A DNA stretch of 64,000 nucleotides from the NCBI GenBank assembly GCA_017616895.1, contig JAFZXE010000010.1, positions 124,001 through 188,000 of the forward strand, given 5' to 3'. This DNA comes from Bacteroidales bacterium (lineage in GTDB: Bacteria; Bacteroidota; Bacteroidia; Bacteroidales; P3). The translations under genes were made by a program, and so were the position numbers. Position 1 is the first letter of the stretch; every line of letters starts with the position of its first letter. A model generated the notes under the pieces. The model was not told where the DNA came from. It ran no database searches and worked only from the letters and a program-made list of their open reading frames with translations. Below are positions 7,281 through 16,449 of this stretch, one piece after another.

Positions 7281-8681
7281 CTAGTATCCCAAAATCTTCA
7301 GCATCGACTTGTGGCTCTGCTCTTTGGCGAAGAGTTTGGTGGTATATTCGCCGTTTTCGTCCTTATCTATTATAATATGTTTCGGAGCGGGGATGAGGCA
7401 ATGCTGTATGCCGCCATAACCGCCCAGCGACTCCTGGTAGGCACCCGTGTGGAAGAAGCCTATGTAGAGCGGCTCGTCCTTCTGCAACTTCGGCAGGAAT
7501 ATGGCGTTGGCGTGAGAGTCGGCGTTGTAGTAGTCCTCGCTGTCGCAGGTGAGACCCCCGAGGAATACGCGCTGGTATTCGCAATCCCAGTGGTTGATGG
7601 GCAGCATGATGAATCGCTGGTTGATGCCCCACGTGTCGGGCAGCGTCGTGATGAACGAGCTGTCTATCATATACCACAGCTCGCGGTCGTTCTGCTGTTT
7701 CTGTCCTAATATACTATATAAGGTGGCTCCGCTTTCGCCCACCGTGAACGATCCAAACTCGGTGAAGATGTTCGGCTCCTCCACTCCGCGGTTGGTGCAG
7801 ATGGTCTTTATCTGGTTCAGTATCTCCTCTGCCATATATTCGTAGTCGAAGTTGCTGGCCAGCGAAGTCTTCGACGGGAAGCCGCCTCCGATGTTCAGCG
7901 AGTCGAGCTCTGGACACACACGCTTCAGGTCGCAATACACGTTCAAACACTTGGAAAGCTCGTTCCAGTAGTAGGCGGTGTCGCGTATTCCGGTGTTGAT
8001 GAAGAAGTGAAGCATCTTGAAGGTAAACTTCTTGTTCGGCTTAATCTGTTCCTCGTAGAAACTCAGTATATCGTTGTATCTTATTCCCAGTCGCGAAGTG
8101 TAGAAGTCAAACTTCGGCTCTTCTTCAGCCGCAATGCGTATGCCGAGTTTCATCGGCACAGCCGGATTCTCCAGCATCTCGTCGAGCGCATAGTACTCGC
8201 TTTTGTTATCCAGAATGGGCACCACGTTGTAGAACCCCTCGTTATACAGGTTCACAATATTTTCAATATACTGCTGTTTCTTGAACCCATTGCATACGAT
8301 AAACTTGTCCTTGTCGATAAGTTGCTGAGCATAAAGCTCCTGTATCAGGTTGATGTCGAACGCCGACGACGTCTCGAGGTTCACGTCGTTCTTCAGCGCC
8401 TCCTCCATCACAAACGAGAAATGGCTGCTCTTGGTGCAGTAACAGTAGTTATACGTACCGTTATAGTCGGTCTTCGCTATAGCCACGTTAAACATACGCT
8501 TCGCCCTCTGTATCTGCGAACTTATCTTCGGCAGATAGGTGATTTTCAGAGGTGTGCCATACTGCTTGATGATTTCCATCAGCGGGATGTCGTGAAACAT
8601 CAGTTCGCCTTCCTCCGTGCGGAATTCATCCTGCGGAAAATCGAACGTCTGGTCAATTAAATCGTAATACTTGTTCTTCAT
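7281..8681 (-). CDS. speA: arginine decarboxylase (PLP-dependent, fold III, Bacteroidetes type)
   Basis: This 466-residue alanine-racemase-fold decarboxylase probably turns arginine into agmatine for polyamine synthesis. The N-terminal NYCYCTKSSH supplies the expected PLP lysine (Lys84), and the middle has LNIGGGFPSK, the phosphate-binding glycine loop. It matches the compact form of about 465 residues found in Bacteroidetes, shorter than the roughly 650-residue enterobacterial SpeA. No other polyamine gene lies nearby, so substrate assignment rests on family likeness only. A minus-strand -7 box lies 63 bases upstream. Confidence 0.87.
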   Translation of the reverse strand: MKNKYYDLIDQTFDFPQDEFRTEEGELMFHDIPLMEIIKQYGTPLKITYLPKISSQIQRAKRMFNVAIAKTDYNGTYNYCYCTKSSHFSFVMEEALKNDVNLETSSAFDINLIQELYAQQLIDKDKFIVCNGFKKQQYIENIVNLYNEGFYNVVPILDNKSEYYALDEMLENPAVPMKLGIRIAAEEEPKFDFYTSRLGIRYNDILSFYEEQIKPNKKFTFKMLHFFINTGIRDTAYYWNELSKCLNVYCDLKRVCPELDSLNIGGGFPSKTSLASNFDYEYMAEEILNQIKTICTNRGVEEPNIFTEFGSFTVGESGATLYSILGQKQQNDRELWYMIDSSFITTLPDTWGINQRFIMLPINHWDCEYQRVFLGGLTCDSEDYYNADSHANAIFLPKLQKDEPLYIGFFHTGAYQESLGGYGGIQHCLIPAPKHIIIDKDENGEYTTKLFAKEQSHKSMLKILGY

Positions 8682-8744
8682 TTTTGCAATCCAAGTTAAT
8701 TAGATTAATAAAAACCTCACAATCCGACTCACTCAAATCGCCTG

Positions 8745-8752
8745 CAAAAATA
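8745..8752 (-). promoter_or_regulatory. -7 box upstream of arginine decarboxylase
   Basis: Minus-strand TATTTTTG fits TAnnTTTG, 63 bases before the start codon. No -33 element is evident. Confidence 0.42.
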
Positions 8753-8905
8753 CAAAGAATTTTCATCAAGTGTATCATAAAATCACAAATCACCGAAGGA
8801 TAAAAGGCACAACATTTGATTATCCCACAGACAATCAATACCTTCATCTTGAAACAAAATTAAAGTGGAATAGGCTGCCAACCCAAAATCAGAGAGACCC
8901 AACCC

Positions 8906-11302
8906 CTAGTATCTCACCACTTTCCGGCTGATACCGCTGGCGGTTTTCAGAAGATAGACACCCTGCGTAAGGTGCGAGAGGTCGAGACGGTTAGTTCCAG
9001 CCGAGAGGTCTGCCGTCATCACAAGCCTGCCAATGGCGGAGAAGAGCCATGCGGTTGTGGCGACGTCACACTCCACCGTCACGACTCCGGTGGTCGGGTT
9101 GGGAAACACCGACAGCGAGCCGTTGTGCCGCTGTGCCGACACGTCCGTACCGATGCCTTCGTTACGGTCTATTGTGAGTATCAACGGCTTATAGCCCTGC
9201 GCTATGGACGAGAGCTTCATGTTGCCATGTTCTATCGGTGTGGTGCAGCTAAGCGAAGCCCTGCCCTCCTTATCGGCAAAAGCGGCCCCGACAAGAGTGT
9301 TATCGCTGTCGGTCACAGCTAGATATGCGTATGGAGCCGTGGTGACATATACAAGAGAGGAACCCTCGTCGGCACCCGAATATGCAAGCGGCATCTCCTT
9401 TGCCTGCGAGAGCCAAGGCATCATCGACGGGTCGCCGAAGAGGTGGTAAATCTGCCAATAATAAGAGTCAAGATAGCTTGCGGAGTACTCAACCGCCATG
9501 TTTCCGCCCATAAGCAACGCACCCAACGAGGTGGCCCACTGAGAGAAGTTCTCGCCGTGCGAGTGGAACAACCAGTCGTATGCACCACGGCTGGCCGGGT
9601 GGTATTCATGCGACATCCCGCCACCTATGGCAGGACGGATACCCACCGCCCAGTAGAAGTCCTCGTCCCAGTAGGTGGAGTTGCTGCCGCCGATATATGC
9701 CGCTGCACCGCAGTAGTTTCCGATGCGCATAAGAGCCTCGGCAAAGCATACCGGCTCGTCAAACTTAGCCGTGAGGCAGCAGTTGCCAATCATAACACCG
9801 CAGCGTTTCGAGTTGGTCATGTCCGACACATGGTCGTTGCTCATCTGCGGGCTGTACCATCGGTACCAATCGCCGTGTGCCGAGTAGTTAATCCAACCCG
9901 CGCCCTCCGAGTACAACGAGCGTATGTACTCCTCGTTATAGGTGGCGTTCGACTGAACCGACACGTTGGCGACATGGGGTGTGATGGCGGTATTGTTTTT
10001 GAATTCCTTGACCGAGCGGAATCCGTTGTAGCCGTTCACATAGAGGGTGGCTGCGTAATCCATCGCAGGGTCGGCGTGAGAGTAGCCATAGTCGCTCGCA
10101 TAGCCCCCATCGACACCAGCCACAAGCAGCGCTTTGTCGAGAAACGAGGGGTCGGGGAACTCGTAGCGCTCATACATAAGTATCTTCTGAAGCTGTGTCT
10201 GGAGCTGGTTGACGTTCTGAGCCGAGAGGCGTCCATAATAGCAGTCGGGCAGGTTGTCGCCAGGCGTCCAGCAGGCATAGTCGAGGTCCGACACATGATC
10301 CATATAGCCGTAGTAGCTCATATAGTACGAGTAGTTCGAGGTGGGCAGCTGCGCCGTGTCGCCCACGAGTATGAGGAACGTGGGAGCCGGACGGTCGGCT
10401 GTGGCACCCGTGTATTGGCTTCGGATGTACGAGGCGATGGAACGCACCGTCGAGCCCACCTCGGGTGTGCCCGTAAAGACGGTATCGACCAGGTAACCCA
10501 CGCTGCGTTTCCAATCGACAAACTCGGCAAGCGCCGCACGGAACATAGGATGCGAGACGATAAGGCAACGGATTGCCTGTGAGCCTGGATTCTTGGCCGA
10601 ATATGCTGATGAAGTCAAGCCGTTGATGGTTTCGACACCAGTCGAGAAGGCAAGCGAGCGGTGCATCGAGAGAGCCTTTGTGGCTTCGACGTCGATATCG
10701 AGGAAAGCCACCCTCGCCTCGATGCGTGTATATACCACAAACTGGTTGGTGACGGGGTTGTAGCGCACCGGTGAGAGTACGAGTTGTGCGAGCCTGCGGT
10801 CACGCGCGGTTCCGACCATACGCACCGTGAGGATGTCCGACCCCGAGAAAGCGTCGCTTTCATATATCCGACGGTCCATCACCAGCGAGTCGGCGTTGCG
10901 CGAAGAACTCTTGCACACCGACGGCTGACGTGGTGCTATCGGCAACGAGACACCCAGCGAGTCGCCGTCAACGACCATGTGTTCCTCGTAGAGCAGCTCC
11001 ACCCCTACCCTGCCGCACACCGGCACCTCAATCCACTCTCGCAGCGTGGGCAGCGAAGGCGAGCCAATCTCCGACGAGAAGTCAAGTCCCTCGATGGCTA
11101 CGGTATTGAAATCGACACCCTTTATCGACACCGAACCCACATCCAGCTTAGACGGCACCGAGAAAGCCACCCTGAAGGATTCGGGCGAAGATTCCGTCAC
11201 GTCGCACAGCCGCTGTCCAGCCGCAGGAACCGACAGTACAACCGCAAGCAGCGTGACACACAACCTGATGTCAGACATCAATCCGGAAAAGAATTTCATC
11301 AT
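8906..11302 (-). CDS. gingipain-like C25 cysteine peptidase with T9SS sorting domain (paralogue 1)
   Basis: This 798-residue secreted peptidase begins with a signal peptide ending near residue 30, followed by a propeptide-like region with GSPSLPTLREW (80-90) and YNPVTNQF (181-188). The C25 catalytic domain spans about 240-630. The catalytic His is His476 in YSAHGD, and the Cys is Cys509 in GNCCL (by alignment with the ACVNGDF motif of gingipains), followed by CFAEALMR as in gingipains. An Ig-like domain follows, and a type A T9SS sorting domain starts at SVFPNPTTG (731-739). It would be exported by Sec, moved through T9SS and attached to or released at the surface. The start is nine bases after the adhesin gene's stop, so the two are probably cotranscribed. 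Confidence 0.93.
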   Translation of the reverse strand: MMKFFSGLMSDIRLCVTLLAVVLSVPAAGQRLCDVTESSPESFRVAFSVPSKLDVGSVSIKGVDFNTVAIEGLDFSSEIGSPSLPTLREWIEVPVCGRVGVELLYEEHMVVDGDSLGVSLPIAPRQPSVCKSSSRNADSLVMDRRIYESDAFSGSDILTVRMVGTARDRRLAQLVLSPVRYNPVTNQFVVYTRIEARVAFLDIDVEATKALSMHRSLAFSTGVETINGLTSSAYSAKNPGSQAIRCLIVSHPMFRAALAEFVDWKRSVGYLVDTVFTGTPEVGSTVRSIASYIRSQYTGATADRPAPTFLILVGDTAQLPTSNYSYYMSYYGYMDHVSDLDYACWTPGDNLPDCYYGRLSAQNVNQLQTQLQKILMYERYEFPDPSFLDKALLVAGVDGGYASDYGYSHADPAMDYAATLYVNGYNGFRSVKEFKNNTAITPHVANVSVQSNATYNEEYIRSLYSEGAGWINYSAHGDWYRWYSPQMSNDHVSDMTNSKRCGVMIGNCCLTAKFDEPVCFAEALMRIGNYCGAAAYIGGSNSTYWDEDFYWAVGIRPAIGGGMSHEYHPASRGAYDWLFHSHGENFSQWATSLGALLMGGNMAVEYSASYLDSYYWQIYHLFGDPSMMPWLSQAKEMPLAYSGADEGSSLVYVTTAPYAYLAVTDSDNTLVGAAFADKEGRASLSCTTPIEHGNMKLSSIAQGYKPLILTIDRNEGIGTDVSAQRHNGSLSVFPNPTTGVVTVECDVATTAWLFSAIGRLVMTADLSAGTNRLDLSHLTQGVYLLKTASGISRKVVRY

Positions 11303-11311
11303 CGAATGTAT

Positions 11312-14164
11312 CTATTTCTTGACAACTTTCTTGACAGCGGTGTTGCCGTTGGCCATCACACGGACGGTGTAGATGCCGTTGGCGAGGTTGCTCATGTTGA
11401 CGACGTTGCCGTCGTTACGACTCATCACAACACGGCCCACAGCGTCGATAACATCAACCTTCTGCAAACCTTCGACCTCGATGTAGAGGTTGCCGGTGGT
11501 CGGGTTGGGGTAGAGTTTCACGTTGTTGGCAGACACATCGCCGATGCCCTGAGGCTCGGGATCAGGACCAGGACCGGGGCCTGGACCTGGGTCGGGTGTT
11601 TGCGAGCCCTCGTAAATATAGGCCGATTTTGTGGAGTTATACACCCGGCAGCCCAATAGGTTGTTGTTGAGAAGATTTTCCCCTACGAAAGCCACAAGAT
11701 AGCATTTGGTGGGGTCGAAGTTGGGAGTGATGGAGGTGGTGTAGTGCTGTGTGAAGGTTGACCCCGCCACAGGGCTCACTATACCGCCGTCACCCCATGC
11801 CTCCCAGGGGTCGCTGGCCAGGTTGGCGCGTAGCACACAGTTGTGGTAAAACGTACCCGAGGCACCCACCTGCATCGGCCCGTGTCCCACACCGTAACTG
11901 CCGTCGGCCAGGAGACTGTCCTCAAGCAGCCACACATTCAGCCTCACATCGTTGCTTACGAGGTCCACCAAAACATTGCCCTTCACCGTTGCGTTGAGTA
12001 TTTTTGTGGTGTTGTCGTAGCTGAGGTCGTCTATGGTAACCGTAACAAAAGCTGGCTCGGCGGTGGCGGTGGCAAGGGCGTTTGACATATTGTTGCTTGA
12101 GATGGGGTGAAACACAGGTCCCTGTTCGCCGCTGGTGAAGGCGCTGCCAGCCCAATAGGTGCGGTCAAGCATCACACCGGGTAAGAAGAAGTCATAGTCG
12201 TTGTAGAGACCTGCGATTTCATATTCGAAATCCTGAGTCAAATAGTCTTCATAGTCGCCTAAGAAATGGTTCACACGAACCACCTGGTCGTCATAGTTGG
12301 CCATTGCCGCATCCATCATCGTGTTGATGCCGGCGCAGCTCGATTCCTCCGGGCTCACGAAAGTCTCCATCAAGACGGTGCGCGACGGGAGTGTTGAGGC
12401 ATCGTAGATATAAACCGTTGACGACTGGCTGTTGTCGGCCTCGTTGTCGGCAACACCGTTGGGGCTGCTCACCGTGATTGTTATGTTTTTGCTGCCTATG
12501 GTGGCGAGGGCAGGCGAGTTTACGTCAAACTGATACGACTGCAGGCAGCCGACATTTATGCCGCTCACCTGTTGTGTTGCACTTTCGCCGTCTATCTCGT
12601 AGGTTACGCTGAATTGAGTCAAGGGAGTCGAACTGTTATTGGTCACATTGCATCCGACGGAAAAGGGAGTGTTGAGTGCGACGTGGGTTGGCGCCGTTAT
12701 GGAGGCCAGCACTATTTCCGGTTCCGAGCTGATGGGGTTGAGCGAGAACTGGTCGAGCAGCAGGTAGTACTGGTCCTCACAGTTCCAGTGACGGAAGGCG
12801 ATATAGACGGTTTGTCCGGCATAGTCGGCCAGCGATACAGTATGCGATTGAAACTCTCCCGTAGGATATCCTTCAAATATTGGCTCTGTAGCCAGGAAAG
12901 AGTTTATATCGTTGTTCGTGGCGACATATACGGAATAGTATTCACGGAATTCGTCGTAGGCGCTGCTTGCAAACCAGCTCGCCGACACCATCGTCTCCGA
13001 CGGCAGCACTATCGCCGGCGACACCAGCCAGTTGTCCGGTTCGTAGGCATAGCCCACCATATCGTCATACGAAAGCGACATCGCGCAGTCGGCCGAGCCG
13101 TCGTATGCCACCTCTGTCGGGTCGTCGAAATACTCGCTTGCCATCATCCAGTTCTGCCCGTCGTCATCTCCGTCTATGGCGTTCCAGCAGCCGAATCCGT
13201 AGTCGAAATCCTCGCTGTACGGAATGGAACTTATGGCGCTGCAGCCGCTAATCCGTGCTGTAAGGGTGTTGTTGGCCAGGTTGTCTGATTCTCTATTGGG
13301 GTTGCTTATGGTAACGACCACTGTGTGCTGACCTTCCGAGACAGACGGGACGGTAACGGGGTGGGTGAAATCGCGGCTTTCACCGTAAAGGAGGTTAACG
13401 TTGCTCACCGTGTATGTCTCCGACGGCGTTCCGTCGAACGTATATTGCACATCATACGAGTTGATAGCGACAGCTCCGTTGTTCTTCACCGTGCCGCTTA
13501 CGGAGAACGAGCCACCCGCGGTGACTGTGGAGGGGATGTTGAGCTGTGTGAGCTCTATGTCGAGTGGTGTGGAAACGGCAGAGATGGTCACGTTATCGAT
13601 AGAGACGACGTATCCGTCCTCAGAGTTGTGATGACGAAACGCGAGATAGACGGTTTGTCCGGCGAACGCTGCAAGTGATGCGGTATGCAGCACCGGACCG
13701 TAGTCCTGGTTTTCGTCGTATGAGTATGCCGCCACAGGAGCGGTTGCCAAAAAGGCGCTGACATCGTCCGACGTGGCGACATATACCGAGACAAAGTCCT
13801 CTTCAAACGAGACCGACGAATACCACGAGAGTTCGCAGGCACCCGACGAAGGAATGACTATTGCCGGCGATATGAGCCAGTTGTCGGGGGTTAGAGCATA
13901 ATAGTCGTCATCGGTAAATGTATAGGAAATCGAGACGGCGGCATTGCCGGTTCCGCCCACTGCGAAATCCTCAAGAGCCTCGAGGGCGTCCCACTCGTTG
14001 AGAAGAGTCACGGCGTCGGTCCACCCGTAGCCGTCCTCGTCTTGGTCGAGGGATATCCAAGTGTGGGGTATGCCGTTATCGAACGACTCCTCAAATATAA
14101 CATTCTGTGCATTGGCAGCAAGTCCCGACGCAAGGATTACAGCAAACAATAGCAGTTTTTTCAT
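11312..14164 (-). CDS. secreted double cleaved-adhesin (choice-of-anchor J) protein with CARDB and Omp28-like domains, T9SS substrate
   Basis: This 950-residue protein starts at MKKLLLF (14164); the open frame upstream is not needed. A signal peptide ends near ANAQ (20). Two cleaved-adhesin/MAM-like lectin-fold domains (about 22-198 and 312-478) alternate with CARDB-like domains (about 200-306 and 480-587). From RTVLMETF (595) comes an Omp28/thioredoxin-like region whose usual CxxC is missing (ETFVSPEESSC). A Pro-Gly linker leads to a T9SS sorting domain with LYPNPTTG. In gingipains, adhesin domains of this kind are on the protease polypeptide. Here the adhesin is a separate gene directly before peptidase 1, so they may act together at the cell surface. 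Confidence 0.88.
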   Translation of the reverse strand: MKKLLLFAVILASGLAANAQNVIFEESFDNGIPHTWISLDQDEDGYGWTDAVTLLNEWDALEALEDFAVGGTGNAAVSISYTFTDDDYYALTPDNWLISPAIVIPSSGACELSWYSSVSFEEDFVSVYVATSDDVSAFLATAPVAAYSYDENQDYGPVLHTASLAAFAGQTVYLAFRHHNSEDGYVVSIDNVTISAVSTPLDIELTQLNIPSTVTAGGSFSVSGTVKNNGAVAINSYDVQYTFDGTPSETYTVSNVNLLYGESRDFTHPVTVPSVSEGQHTVVVTISNPNRESDNLANNTLTARISGCSAISSIPYSEDFDYGFGCWNAIDGDDDGQNWMMASEYFDDPTEVAYDGSADCAMSLSYDDMVGYAYEPDNWLVSPAIVLPSETMVSASWFASSAYDEFREYYSVYVATNNDINSFLATEPIFEGYPTGEFQSHTVSLADYAGQTVYIAFRHWNCEDQYYLLLDQFSLNPISSEPEIVLASITAPTHVALNTPFSVGCNVTNNSSTPLTQFSVTYEIDGESATQQVSGINVGCLQSYQFDVNSPALATIGSKNITITVSSPNGVADNEADNSQSSTVYIYDASTLPSRTVLMETFVSPEESSCAGINTMMDAAMANYDDQVVRVNHFLGDYEDYLTQDFEYEIAGLYNDYDFFLPGVMLDRTYWAGSAFTSGEQGPVFHPISSNNMSNALATATAEPAFVTVTIDDLSYDNTTKILNATVKGNVLVDLVSNDVRLNVWLLEDSLLADGSYGVGHGPMQVGASGTFYHNCVLRANLASDPWEAWGDGGIVSPVAGSTFTQHYTTSITPNFDPTKCYLVAFVGENLLNNNLLGCRVYNSTKSAYIYEGSQTPDPGPGPGPGPDPEPQGIGDVSANNVKLYPNPTTGNLYIEVEGLQKVDVIDAVGRVVMSRNDGNVVNMSNLANGIYTVRVMANGNTAVKKVVKK

Positions 14165-14189
14165 GGTCAACATTATTAATAAGCCGATA

Positions 14190-14197
14190 CAAAAATA
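14190..14197 (-). promoter_or_regulatory. -7 box upstream of the adhesin gene
   Basis: Minus-strand TATTTTTG lies 25 bases before the adhesin ATG, between the divergent adhesin and rmuC genes. Confidence 0.45.
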
Positions 14198-14273
14198 CGA
14201 AAACTTTTTCAAAACACGGAATATCGTCCGCCCAGAAGCCCAATCGGCATGTCGCCGTGAACTTTGAAACACC

Positions 14274-14305
14274 CTTGCGCATTATGCGAAAGATGTGTAT
14301 CTTTG
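14274..14305 (+). promoter_or_regulatory. promoter of rmuC (CTTG-N20-TATCTTTG)
   Basis: TATCTTTG at 14298-14305 matches the -7 consensus exactly. CTTG at 14274-14277 is 20 bases upstream, close to the -33 TTTG. The predicted leader before the ATG is about 15 bases. Confidence 0.68.
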
Positions 14306-14326
14306 CATCGTTAAAACATTATCGCC

Positions 14327-15934
14327 ATGACAGTATTTTACATTGTATCAATCATCGTCATCGTCCTTATGAGTGCGCTCGGCTACTTTATCGGCAACCG
14401 AGGCAAGAAAGCCATTGAGCAAGACAAAAACCGGCTTGAAAACGACATAGTGGAGCTGAAAAAAGAGAAAGCCGAGAAGGAGTCCGAACTGTCACGCCGA
14501 GGTGATGAGATAACGGCCCTGACCGCCGAGCGCGACGTGCAGAAAGCCAACGCCGAGAACTACGAGAAAAAAATAGCCGACCAGCAAAAGGACTACGAGC
14601 AGCGCATCGAAGATGCAAAAACCGACTTCGCCACACGCACGGAAGAGCAGAAAGTGTCGTTCACAAAACAATATAACGAGCTGAAGCAGACCTACGAGAA
14701 GCAGATAACCGACCTGAAGACTTCCTACGACAGCCAGCTCAAGCAGACAAAAGAGGCGCACGAAGGGCAGATTCAGGCGCTGAAGGAGATGAACCAGAAG
14801 CAGGTGGACAGCCAGCTGGAACTCATCAAGGAACAGATGCAGACCACCTCGGAAAAGGTGCTCAAGCTGAGGGAGGAGGAACTTGGCGAGAAGAACAAAG
14901 ACCAGGTGTCAAAAATCATCGACCCCCTGCAAAAGAGCCTGAACGACATGCGTGAAGCGCTCGAGAAAAACAAAAGCCAGCAAAAGGAGGCACTCGACCG
15001 ACTCGACCAGACCATCAAGGTTAACATGGAGAAAAGCAACGCCATAGGCGAGACCGCAGACCGGCTCACACGGGCGCTGACCGGCGAGGTGAAGGTGCAG
15101 GGAAACTTCGGCGAGCTGAAACTGAAACAGCTGCTCGAAGACCTCGAACTGAAAGAAGGGGAGCAATACGACACCCAGGAAACCCTGCGCGACAAAGGCG
15201 GAAAGATACTCAAAGGCGACGACGACAAAGGGCTGATACCCGACTTCATACTCCATTTCCCCAACAACCGCCACGTCGTGGTTGACTCCAAGATGTCGCT
15301 GACGGACTTTGAGCGCTATATGAACGCCGAGGACGGCACGCCCGAAAAAAGCGACTATCTGAAAGCGCACATACGAAGCGTGCGGGCGCAGGTTGACCGA
15401 CTGGCCAAGAAAGGCTACACCAGATACCTGCCCGAAGGCTACAACCGACTGACGTTCGCCATCATGTACATACCCATCGAGGGAGCCTTGAACCTCGCAT
15501 TACTCAACGACACCTCCCTCTGGAGGGAAGCCTACGACCAAGGAGTCATGATACTTGGCCCCCAAACGATGTATATGAACCTGCGAGTCTTGGAGATGAT
15601 GTGGACGCAAGTGCGGCAACTAAACAACCAGCAAGCCATGATGGATGCCGCCAACACAATCATCGACCGCGTCCAGGATTTCAACACACGTTTCGCTGCC
15701 GTCGAGTCGAGCATGAACACCACCATCGACAAGATGTCGAAGCTGAAAATCACCACAGCCGACAGCGGCCAGAGCATCATCACCGCAGCGAGGAAGCTGC
15801 TGAAAGCCGGCGCCAGCGGAAACAAGAAAAGCAAGAAAGCCCTGGACGACTTCAGCGACACCACGTTCCTTGAGGACGACAGCACCCCGATGCTGCCAGA
15901 CGAAGCCCCGAAAGAGCCCGAAACCGAGGAGTAA
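14327..15934 (+). CDS. rmuC: RmuC family DNA recombination protein
   Basis: This 535-residue protein has an N-terminal transmembrane anchor (about 2-22), a long coiled coil (about 30-215) rich in Lys, Glu and Gln, and a C-terminal RmuC nuclease-like domain (about 225-480) containing GNFGELKLKQLLED, HVVVDSKMSL and YIPIEGAL. RmuC is thought to limit recombination of inverted or short repeats in E. coli. It has its own promoter and no cotranscribed neighbour. It splits the two peptidase clusters. Its presence in a repeat-rich genome is suggestive only. Confidence 0.93.
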   Translation: MTVFYIVSIIVIVLMSALGYFIGNRGKKAIEQDKNRLENDIVELKKEKAEKESELSRRGDEITALTAERDVQKANAENYEKKIADQQKDYEQRIEDAKTDFATRTEEQKVSFTKQYNELKQTYEKQITDLKTSYDSQLKQTKEAHEGQIQALKEMNQKQVDSQLELIKEQMQTTSEKVLKLREEELGEKNKDQVSKIIDPLQKSLNDMREALEKNKSQQKEALDRLDQTIKVNMEKSNAIGETADRLTRALTGEVKVQGNFGELKLKQLLEDLELKEGEQYDTQETLRDKGGKILKGDDDKGLIPDFILHFPNNRHVVVDSKMSLTDFERYMNAEDGTPEKSDYLKAHIRSVRAQVDRLAKKGYTRYLPEGYNRLTFAIMYIPIEGALNLALLNDTSLWREAYDQGVMILGPQTMYMNLRVLEMMWTQVRQLNNQQAMMDAANTIIDRVQDFNTRFAAVESSMNTTIDKMSKLKITTADSGQSIITAARKLLKAGASGNKKSKKALDDFSDTTFLEDDSTPMLPDEAPKEPETEE

Positions 15935-16449
15935 CCGATGCGTACCAGCACTATGACGCAAGCCCGACCCACATAGATTAGTGTCGGCATAGAGCGTACT
16001 GTCTAATGATTAGACATCCGATAGGCGGGGAATGGAAGCCCCATACAACGGACAAACCAGAAGCCGGTTCGGAGCCATACCCGAGTTAAATCGAAGTTTA
16101 GTCGAAGTTAGGTAGGAGTTAAGTCGGAGTTGTGTCGATGTTGAGTAGGAGTTGACTAGGGGTTGAGTAGGCTTTGACCTAGAACTACCCTAGAATTAAC
16201 CTAGAGTTACCCTAGAATTACCCTAGAATTAGAAGTAACTACATTTTAATAAAAAATTGGGGATTATTATATCATAGATATAATAATGGAACGAGGCCGA
16301 ACTGAGCGATATTGTATTAGACAGGAAAAATATTTTCGGTAGGTCAGATACCCTAAAAGGCATTCAACCTATGACTGTTTTTTTGTAAAATCCATTCAAC
16401 TTTTTCTAGGGAAATACCAATGACAGCTGTCAGTTGTTGTGCCGAGTCG
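15935..16449. other. 515-base intergenic region without a gene, holding an 11-base-period array
   Basis: I see no coding frame of note. The left part (to about 16080) is plain sequence. The 11-mer array fills 16083-16236, followed by AT-rich DNA to 16410 and a perfect 12-base palindrome TGACAGCTGTCA at 16421-16432 just past the peptidase 2 stop. The genes on both sides point into this region. Confidence 0.7.
16083..16236. repeat. 14-unit degenerate tandem repeat with exact 11-base period
   Basis: Fourteen consecutive 11-base units keep phase without a gap. Early units look like GAGTTAAGTCG and GAGTTGAGTAG, late ones like GAATTACCCTA and GAATTAACCTA. The GARTT start of each unit is conserved throughout, while the last five bases change from AGTCG-like to CCCTA-like midway. 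Confidence 0.88.

Noticed and set aside
16421-16432. Palindrome TGACAGCTGTCA as terminator or operator
   Set aside because: It has no T-run and no known regulator; listed only as part of the intergenic description.
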